Assembly (NCBI GenBank): GCA_014529385.2
Contig: CM043942.1
Location: 63,071,184-63,135,183, forward strand
Reading direction: 5' to 3'
Length of the DNA stretch: 64,000 bases
From: Adiantum capillus-veneris
Taxonomy: Eukaryota; Streptophyta; Polypodiopsida; Polypodiales; Pteridaceae
This document shows positions 55,876-64,000 of this stretch, piece by piece. The position numbers were made by a program, and so were the translations under genes. The notes under the pieces were generated by a model that was given only the letters and a program-made list of their open reading frames with translations, was not told the DNA's origin and did no database searches. Positions within the stretch are counted from its first letter, which is position 1. Each line of letters starts with the position of its first letter.

Positions 55876-56457
55876 ATGTCACAGGTCAACAGATTTATGC
55901 ATAGCCCAAGGTCTAAGCATTGGCAGACTGACAAACAGATCTTGTGCTACTTGAGTGGCACTTTATATCTTGGGTTGTTTTCCCCCAAGGGGGGATCTTT
56001 AGATTCATATTGGGTTGGTTGTTATGACACGCGAGTGTCCACGAGTGGTCTTTGTTTCGTGCTTGGCAATTCATGCATATCATGGTTGAGTAAGAAGCAA
56101 TCTACTGTGGCCACTTCCAACTGTGAGGCCGAGTACAGGACAGTCTTCACATCTACAATTGAGTGTGTATGGCCCAGATGCCTTATGGATGATTTGGGTG
56201 TTGGACATGACATTGCCAACACGATCTACACTAACAGTCTGAGCGCATTGGTAGTTGCGAGGAAGTCAATTTTTCATGCTTGCACAAAGCACATTGAGGT
56301 GCATCACCACTATGTCAGAGGGCTCTCAACATGAGAGATTAGCTTGGCTTATGTGCCAACACACGACAATTTTGCAGATCTTTTTACAAAGGCATTATCT
56401 CGTGAGAACTTTGAAGCTTTCCACAAAGATTTGGGCTTACTCCCCTTTGAGGATTGA
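55876..56457 (+). pseudogene. copia RNase H remnant
   Basis: HSPRSKHWQTDKQILCYLSGTLYL, CYDTRVSTSGLC, SKKQSTVATSNCEAEYR and TKHIEVHHHYVR match the intact copia at 13360-13947 residue for residue over long parts. One stop occurs near 56335. The end LGLLPFED-stop corresponds to the natural end of the polyprotein. Confidence 0.85.
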
Positions 56458-56521
56458 TCATGTTCTTAGGGCATGGCACTTTGCTATACTTTGTTCACCG
56501 CATCACTCCCGGGGGGGGATT

Positions 56522-56746
56522 TGTTACCATATACATGTGGTAATGATGTGTGTGAACACACTTAGGACCACCGGGGCCTCACTAGGAGGTTCCCCCCCCC
56601 CCCCCCCCCCCCCCCCCCTCGCGCACATTGTATATACGCCCATCACTCTAGGGCTATCTTATCTTTCCATAGGATACTAAATAATACATTCTCTGTTCTG
56701 TGCCTTGAGCTTCCTTCATCTTCTCCAAGTTGTGTGCATTTCCCTA
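56522..56746 (+). repeat. 3' LTR fragment with a 37-nt C homopolymer
   Basis: It starts TGTTACC as in the intact copia LTR but contains 37 consecutive C (56592-56628) where the intact LTR has five. It lacks the last 20 or so bases, being replaced by the LTR of another element at 56747. Confidence 0.85.
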
Positions 56747-56969
56747 TGAAGGGGATCAGGGAGCACCACAAACGGAGAGTGAGAGAGAGGAGGAGACACA
56801 CGACACACAGATAGCCTAGTCTAAAGACTAAAAAAGGCGAGAGAAAATCTCTCTCAACCGATGCCCACTGGCTGGCTGTGATCGCGTGCATCCGACCGTC
56901 CTGCTCCCGTGTAAGTCCATACACCACCAGACGTACCACACACGTACTGCAAGTATGTACGCAATACCT
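56747..56969 (-). repeat. 3' LTR of the minus copia
   Basis: On + it runs from TGAAGGGGATCAGG to CAATACCTACA. 56747-56812 matches 58891-58956; the remainder does not visibly align, so the U3 parts of the two LTRs differ. Confidence 0.6.
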
Positions 56970-57556
56970 ACATATCTCCCTTGTGCACTATGCCATCATC
57001 AGTCAACAAACGACTGACAACCCCAACTGCAAATGCTCCAACTGCAGCTGCGATATCCGGTCTCAAGATCAGCATCTCATACATGAGACCACCGAATGCC
57101 GATGCAATGCTAGCGGGCCCTGCTAGCTCTACGGAGCATGCATCAACATATATATCCCTGGCAATAGGCATCTCTGACTGACAAGGCGTGTCAGCCACAT
57201 GCATCTCCTGACTGTCCGCAAACATCTATATCCCCATGCTCACTGTCGAGCATAGAAAGGAATGACTGCATAATCACTGACATCTCACCCTCCTCTGCAA
57301 TCATCCACTGCAAACATGAACACTCAATCTGCTGTGACTCACTAGAGCTCTCATGCTCTAACTCTGTATGCATACACTCTTGCACAACGTCCTCCAATCG
57401 TGACTCACTAGAGCAAGACTGCTCTACCTGTCTATCCTGCATAGAAGTATCTCGCACAACTGACTCTCTGCTTTGCTCAGTCACTAGCAAAGCATGCATG
57501 TCTGACTCTGTCACCTCTCTGTGTGACTGCTCAAGTCGTGCCCCAACTGTGTGCAC
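56968..57556 (-). pseudogene. copia pol remnant (RT C-terminus) and acidic segment
   Basis: RPDIAAAVGAF with VGVVSRLL (about 57080-57030) matches the end of copia RT (SRPDIxFAVGxxSR). The segment above it (57556-57191) is an open 121-codon stretch rich in Glu, Ser and His, probably the linker between integrase and RT, though too diverged to be sure. Confidence 0.5.
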
Positions 57557-57822
57557 AACGAGCTCGCTACTCTACACTCCATGCAAAGCATCCTGCAACC
57601 CACAAGCAAAAGAGACTCGCCTGCTCTCTCGCTCTCTACCTGGCTACATGATCACAGAGACAACACCGTCTTTCGCGTGATCCACATGTAATGGGTAACC
57701 TGTACCACTCCTGGCACCTCTCGCAATCACTAGCGAACCCAAATGCATCACAAAAGATCGCTCAAGCAGCGATACCCGACATCCACTATCCCGTAACTGT
57801 CTGACTGAGATCAAATCCCGTC

Positions 57823-58459
57823 TCAGATCTGCTCAATGACAAACATAACGCACTCCTGCACCCTCAATGTCATACACAACACCATCAACAGTGCACACAA
57901 CCAGTCTCCCACTAAAAACGTGCTAAACCACTCACGATGCGACGTGACATGGAAAGTAGCATCTGAATCTAGTAACCAATGTGCAATCCGATATGCAATC
58001 CGTAGACATAAGATCGTCCGAAGACAAGCTAAATGTAAATGTGACATCGCCTTCACAAGCATACTCAGTAACCACCGTACTGATCTCACTAGCATTTGTC
58101 ATGCCCAAATCTGCATCACGCATTTGTCGCCTCCGTTGTCTCAAACGCCTGAAACATCGACGTCTAATGTGCCCTCTATGTCCACAATGCCAACATGTCA
58201 AGTCTCGATGCCGTCGAGACTTGCGTGTGGGATCAATCTCTCCCATGGACATAGAAGTGCAACTAGACTCCCCTGTAGACATGGATGTCGCGTACATACC
58301 ATGTAAACTCTTCCATAAAGCATGAGTTGTAGTCTCCCTGAGCATCAAACCACATAAGGCATACATCGTATCCTCCCACCTGTGAGGAAACTTGCAACAA
58401 ATATCACTTTCACATCTGAGAACAAACCATGTGTGGAATCCTCGACACACAATAAACAA
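57823..58459 (-). pseudogene. copia gag C-terminus with knuckle and protease start
   Basis: The gag part ends with CWHCGHRGHIRRRC (about 58207-58166), a perfect CCHC knuckle. In an overlapping frame the protease active site region reads LLDSDATFHVTSHREWF: the catalytic DSG triad has become DSD. The frame change lies near 57960-58000. Upstream (58460-58880) is leader-like sequence. It is a dead remnant. Confidence 0.75.
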
Positions 58460-58890
58460 TTGCTGCTGCAGAAAATTCAGCGTTCAGAATTTTAAAATTC
58501 TGATATGACGAGCGCGTCCGGAGCGCGTCCAAGGCAGACTCCTGGATCACATGTATCCGAGTCTGGGTGTGAAAGCTATGCCAAAAACCTCCGTTTCGAC
58601 CCAAAAACGCAGCATAAACTGCCAAAAGAGGGCTGAAAATGCAGCTCCTCAACCATAGCTCGAATGAGGTTTCTGATGGCTCGAATGGCTTCGAAAGGGG
58701 GGTAAAACGCAAGGACGCTTGCTGGAAACGCTTTCCGAAAGCTGAATTTGCCGATGCCGAAGTCGAAACCCTGTTTGCACTCTAGAAAGTGAGTGCGCGC
58801 GGACGCGATTTCGGGAATGAAACTGGCTCTCCGCTGTCGTCGTGACTGTGCACACACGTGCTTCCTCCGCGCCTACGCTCTGATACCAAT

Positions 58891-59102
58891 TGAAGGGGAT
58901 CGGGGAGCACCACAAACGGAGAGTGAGAGAGAGGAGGAGACACACGACACACGGATATGGGTAGGGAGACTCAAAGAGTGAGCAGCCCCCTATACACTTA
59001 TGCTATGTATAAGGTATACAAGTTAGTAGGCGCCCAAACTCTGAGCGGCCGGACAAGGCACAGGCGCCTATACCCCAACACCCTATAGCCCTATTTCCAA
59101 CA
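58891..59102 (-). repeat. 5' LTR of the minus copia
   Basis: 212 bp, TGAAGGGGAT on the left and CCAACA on the right (+ strand), next to the primer binding site at 58877-58890. Confidence 0.7.
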
Positions 59103-59540
59103 ATTCTAAACCATAACTCTAAACTAAACCTAAGCTTAATTCTTGAACTTAAATTTAAACTCTAAACATAGATCATAACTTTAAATCTAAACTTTCAACA
59201 TAAATTGTAAACTCTAAACTAAACGTAAACCATAAGCTTTAAATTTGATCTATACTTACAATATGAATCTAAACCTATATTTAAAAATGCATATTTCAAT
59301 TTGAAATTGAACTTACAATAAAAACCTAACTTTAAACTATAAACTTGAATTAAAAATTATCATCTAAATGAAAATTAAAAATTAAAAAAATTAAATCAAA
59401 AAGTAAATTTACAGCTAAAGTTAAAAATGTAAACTTTAAATTCAAACTTTATGTTTAACTTAAATAAAAAATTGCAAATAGTTAAAACGAATCTAAAATT
59501 TAAATTTTAAACATAAAAATAGCCATAAACCTAAAATTAG
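59103..59540. repeat. AT-rich tract of degenerate CTAAAC-type units
   Basis: CTAAACC, CTAAACT, 'ctctaaac' and 'aaacctaa' variants recur roughly every 7-20 bp. They resemble strongly decayed plant telomere units (CCCTAAA) or an AT-rich low-complexity repeat. No intact run of two or more perfect units is present. Confidence 0.5.
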
Positions 59541-60176
59541 TAGCGCAAAAATATAAGACCATACAAATATATACTTTTCTAAACTTCTTAAACATTTAAC
59601 TCATCTCAATAATCTAATAATTAATTACAAAATTATTCCGTTCCAAAATGAATTTGTGTGAATACGGGCTTGTATTCAACTACATCTGCAGATCTACACT
59701 GTGTCCGTATATATTTGCAATGTATGTGTTTGTGTTTAAGTTTGTATGTGTGTTTTGGTGCACAACCACACACACACACACACACACACAAAGCTAATTT
59801 GCAACAAATTTGGAGAAGGAAAAACACTATTTCTTACCGTGAATAGCTCAAAATGAACTCACAATTTAGTTCAAATTTTTTTTCTCTTTCATACCATCGA
59901 TACTTGCCTCGATTTTTTGATAATATTTACAATACGTATATTGATGTCAAAAAAATGCCAAAAAGTGTCGATTTCTTTGCATTGATAGCTTCAAGAGCCT
60001 CTAGTAGTGCTATCACTTGCAAAAAAAAATATTAATGTATTTTAGCATCCTCTAAAATTTATCGTTGACTTTCCTGGTGGTGAGGTGCTAAGAACTACTC
60101 GAAAAATTCTCCTCTTTGTGGAGAAAGATTATGTAGCAAAAAAATATTGAGAATTGCAAGGCCCTTGATGGAGTCA

Positions 60177-60252
60177 AAACCCATAATTGATGGGTTTATA
60201 AGAAAATAATAGCTAAACCCATAATTGATGGGTTTATAAGAAAATAATAGCT
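60177..60252. repeat. Perfect 38-bp tandem duplication
   Basis: Two identical 38-bp units (60177-60214, 60215-60252), each holding the short palindrome AAACCCAT-AATTG-ATGGGTTT. Confidence 0.9.
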
Positions 60253-61187
60253 AAAAACCCCAATAATTGAGTTGTTTGTGGGAGAAATCAATCAAAATTT
60301 GCAGAAAAAATTGTGTATGGCTACGCTCAACTTCCCTCTGTATATTGTTATCAATACCCATGTTTTGATCCTCCAAAATACTATAACCAACCAGCTACCT
60401 TGTATCATGACTATAAATATAATCACTATCAGGTTTTCCACGGGAAACTTTTGCATGGATTGCTCATCAAAGAATCTTCACATACATATTGACAATCATC
60501 CATGACATGGTGATCAGGGGTTGCCATTTTTCAGGCTAAAACTAACGAGCTATCGAGCTTGGGATCAAAAGATATAGCATTAATTTTAAAGATAACCAAC
60601 TATAATTCAAAGAGAAATAGCTTACAAATTTTTTTTCCTTATTTTTAATTTTCAAGATATTCCAAGTGTCACATAAAATATATTGAATTAAAAGAGCTTA
60701 GAAGGCATCTTGAAAGGAAATAAAATGTCATATACTTACAAGAAAACAAAAAAATCAACATATCTGTTTGATGATTGCAGAATATCAAGTACAAAGAAAT
60801 ATCAAAAGTCTATCACTGGATAAGTGAGAAGTAGAATAATAAGCAAGCATTAGGGTATCACAATTTTTGTTACTTAGTGGTTATGTTGTGCTCTGAGAAT
60901 TAGACTTTGAACATCTTATATTTTGTAGGATTGAGGTTTGGTTTCTTATATGTTTTTTGTCATGGTAATGTTTTGTTTATATGACTTGTGCTTGGAAGTT
61001 CTATATTACGCATGTTCTTTTTCATTATGAATAGGAATAGAGATAATACTTTGTCTAAGTGTTTCCATTGTCTTACAACCAACAACATACCGATTTAAGA
61101 TATCAAAATAATATTTTTAATTTGGTAAAATACTTGAAAAATCATATATTAGAAGTACTAGATCTATTACAAATAATATATATAAGT

Positions 61188-61355
61188 TTTTTCTCTCCCT
61201 TGTTGCTCAAGAAAAAGAATAGAATGCACACACACAACACACACACACACACTTCTACATCAATTACAATAAAGTAATGGAGGTACAAATTAGCTTCCAA
61301 ATATCGATTAAATAAAACCAATATTTTCTCTCCCTTCTCGCTCAAGAAAAAGAAC

Positions 61356-61394
<39 letters not shown>

Positions 61395-61460
61395 CTAATT
61401 CAATATAAATAAAGTAATAAAGGTACAAATTAGCTTCATAATATAAATTTAATAAAACCA
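61188..61460. repeat. Diverged ~135-bp tandem duplication with (CA)n cores
   Basis: Copy 1 (about 61188-61318) and copy 2 (about 61323-61460) share 'ttttctctccctt', 'ctcaagaaaaagaa', a (CA)n core and 'ggtacaaattagctt'. The CA cores differ in length. Confidence 0.85.
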
Positions 61461-64000
61461 AAAACTTTGATTTGAAGATTTGGCATATTATATCGTGTGT
61501 TATGTAAACTTAAACCTTGAAAACATGTTCCAATGCCATTTTCTCTTCGATTTGAGTGGCTGCATGCCTATTTTTTGACACCGGATGTGAAAGTTATAAT
61601 ACTTTCAAAGTGCAGTCTTGGGTAATGTCATCGGCAAAAATACCAGCAAAAATTACCTTTAGAAAGCATCAAGGGAGTTTCTTCTATGGAGAAAATGCTA
61701 TGAAATGTCTATGGTGATAAAGATAATTTCTCTAAAACAGTAATTTCTTAAGAAACCTCTTAGGATTTAGAGTACTCAAAAAATCACTTCTATAGATAAT
61801 TTTTTAGAGCAAGTTTCACAAAAGCAAACAAACATGATGTAGGATTGTGTAGAAAACGAGTAAAGGATAGAATCTTAAAATAATTAAGATCAAGTTTTAG
61901 ATAAAGAGTGTTTAGATAAATAATGTATACTCCTTTCTTTACATAGTGTGTAATGAGCAAATATATGCATACAAATTACAAACATACATACTTACATGTT
62001 GAGTATCTTTTATTGCTTGAAATTTTTTGATGTCCCAATTGTGCTTAGGGTTCTTACATTTGCAACCAATTGGTTTTTTACATTGATCTTTTCAAAAAGT
62101 TTATGTTTGATAATGATATGAAAGGTGCTATATCTTATGTACATATTGCCTAATAAATTAACAACACAACTATGCCTCGTTTAAATATAAATTCTACTTA
62201 CTATACATTTCCAAGAGAAATGTAACTTTATTCATAATGACTTATTGAAGCTTGTCATTCCTAGCTTGGGTGTTTGAGCTCGTGAGGTTAACATATCCGA
62301 CATGGTCGTACTATAGACAAACGTCACAATTATCACAATTATTCTTTTATTCTTATTCATTTTAGAAATAAAAAACCAACTAGGAATGCTAGCTCTCACA
62401 TTGAGTGCACCATGCCGAATGGAGACTACACGTAAGCCTAATTAAAAAGCATAGGATGTTGTACTTGATTCACTCCAATCTTAATTGTAAACTCAAAAAT
62501 GTAGGTTAACATTATGGAAACACTAAAATAAGGCTTACTCAAAACACATAGAACTCATGAAATATTTAGAAATCAACTTCAGTTTGATCAGATTAAAAGT
62601 TTCATAATTCAAAATACCTCCTTCAAACTTGCCAATCATAAGGATTCTCCCTATTCACTTTGGATGCACTTAAAGTTCAAAATTTTTCAAATGTTTATCT
62701 AATTTCCTAATCTAAAATTGAATTAGATTCCAGATATCCCTCCCATTGACATTCTTTATTTTTCAAACCTTTGGGCTTTGAAAATTTGGCATCCTTATAT
62801 ACTCTACAATATTGATTTCTAGAATTAGCTTCACTTGAAAATTTTAAGTTTTTAAAAATTTCCATTGATTTCTATTTGAAAACTCAAGCACACCACTCAA
62901 CTTTTAAATCAAAGTCCACTAACTCTACTCAAATTTTAGATTTCTCAAAAACCAGCCTATTAAACAGCTCAATATAAAATTTGGACTTGTCTAAATTTCA
63001 AATAGTGTAGCTTGATTTACTGATCACTTCTGCAACAAATCTGAAAGAAAACCTCTTCTAGAAATGGTTTAAGTACTTCCATGTATGATAGATGCCAAGG
63101 ATAGATACCCCTTCTAGTCAATTTTTCCTCATTTGTAATCTTTTGATTATGTAGATTGTATTAAATGTACATGGATCTCACAAGTTTATGATGTAATTGA
63201 AGATGTCCCACTTAATTCTCATGTATTTGTGTATTACCCATGGGGACTAAGCCTAGAGATCAATTTTGAGAATCCCTAAGTATAAAGACCATTTCTTTCA
63301 ATTTGCTATTCCAAATCAAGTTATGCTAGGTGCATTGTATTTCTGTTCTATTGTTATATCTCTTATTAATTTGATGACAAGTAGAACGAAGGATTGCAAT
63401 TGGTGGTTCCTGAAAAATTATGTTCTAATGGTCTAATTTTTTTAATGGTCCTAGCCTATCATCTCTTTGAGTTTTGAAGAATTTTGAGCTCATATGGCCG
63501 AGAAGACATCAAGTGGTCTGTTGGTGAGAATTGACTATGTGCCTGATGACCGATTATTGATTTTTGATTCATGATTGCTCATTTGTATCTTACCATGTAA
63601 GAACACTCCATTCTGATTAACACTTTAACTTGTCTCTATGCCCCATTCAGGTTGCTTCATTGACATTGACTTTGTTAGTGGTAGATAGCTAGGCTATAGA
63701 CAATTGTTGCATCAATCCACTAACATCCACTTATAAGAAAAAGACGATCAAATGCATGTGAGAGACACGGAAATCCAAGACCTACAAATAGCTAAAGATC
63801 ATAACATAGCAAGCATCTTTGTTGTAGAGTTTGTACATATAGAGTCATTAGAGATGCCAAAGGTCAAGCTAGATGTAAGAGACACTTGTGGATACAAAAG
63901 AAGGGATGTCCAAGTGGATCGAAGAGGAGGGCACATGTAAAGAATACATGAAATGGGAGTTGAAGGTAGTGTCCTTAGTTGCCCTATAGTTTATAAATCC

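Larger units (their letters stand above)
53880..56746 (+). mobile_element. Decayed copia, same family as the one at 9072
   Basis: A diverged 5' LTR (about 53900-54062) is followed by TTGGTATCAGAGC (54063-54075), a leader, and the gag start (FSAEDKEDGNNYPL near 54440). The sequence then jumps at about 54490 to the integrase zinc region (HSKFPKDGFV), so most of gag and protease is deleted. Integrase remnants with many stops follow, most of RT is missing (about 55700-55870), and RNase H is fairly well kept (55876-56450). A 3' LTR fragment follows. Confidence 0.88.
56747..59102 (-). mobile_element. copia element with large deletion (minus strand)
   Basis: LTRs lie at 58891-59102 (element 5') and about 56747-56969 (element 3'). 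The primer binding site complement (58877-58890, 'ctctgataccaat') adjoins the 5' LTR, and AAGGGAGATA (about 56970-56980 on minus) is the polypurine tract. Internal DNA keeps gag with a zinc knuckle, a protease start, an acidic region and a short RT remnant; integrase and most of RT are missing. The LTR parts next to 56747 and 58891 match for about 65 bp, but the rest differ. Confidence 0.75.
59541..64000. other. AT-rich non-coding region
   Basis: No gene found; all frames are short and lack motifs. (CA)n tracts occur at about 59767-59790, 61225-61252 and 61354-61391. Two tandem duplications are listed separately. Confidence 0.6.

Noticed and set aside
60177-60252. CRISPR-like or other repeat array
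   Set aside because: Only two adjacent 38-bp units without spacers, in plant nuclear DNA.

Overview
The window is nuclear DNA of a land plant with a large, transposon-rich genome. Two things support this: a plant-type GH2 endo-beta-mannosidase gene with a 26.3-kb intron, and Ty1-copia and chromovirus-type Ty3-gypsy elements plus several LINE families. Very long TE-filled introns next to ordinary 85-bp introns, and LINEs that are not only of the usual plant L1 type, fit a fern, lycophyte or gymnosperm better than a compact angiosperm. That placement is inference. No rRNA, tRNA, CRISPR array or prokaryotic operon was seen.

Host gene. The only host gene I can support is the 3' part of mannosylglycoprotein endo-beta-mannosidase (EBM, GH2) on the + strand. 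Six exons (22441-22659, 22745-22914, 23181-23385, 49718-50383, 50469-50696, 51324-52049) join in frame to 737 codons plus a stop. Both predicted catalytic glutamates are present. About 200 N-terminal residues are missing, so positions 1-22440 are probably part of another very long intron.

Layout. 1-3335: 5' half of an L1-type LINE (minus). 3336-8795: a decayed chromovirus (plus) lying inside a LINE-B copy. 8791-22162: a chain of LINE-B (L1-type) insertions joined by (CA)n tracts. One of them is interrupted by a young copia element with identical 227-bp LTRs and a CTGAC target duplication; another has an inverted 5' part. 22163-23714: EBM exons 1-3 of the window and intron. 23715-49717: the giant intron, holding LINE relics, a near full-length LINE-A (plus), a tandem array of LINE 3' tails in (CT)n, a non-autonomous LTR element with an intact 526-codon ORF, LTR relics, a nearly intact LINE-C with an 1126-codon ORF2, and a minus-strand chain of LINE-A/LINE-D copies in (GA)n ending 12 nt before the EBM splice acceptor. 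49718-52152: EBM exons and poly(A) signal. 52153-53880: non-coding, with a perfect 23-bp inverted repeat. 53880-59102: two decayed copia elements. 59103-64000: AT-rich DNA without genes.

Main new observation. Two LINE lineages seem to use microsatellites as landing sites: LINE-B in (CA)n/(GT)n and LINE-A/C/D in (TC)n/(GA)n. Successive copies sit head to tail with microsatellite at nearly every junction. LINE-A, C and D also share a 3'-terminal RNA hairpin whose stem is preserved by paired base changes between families.
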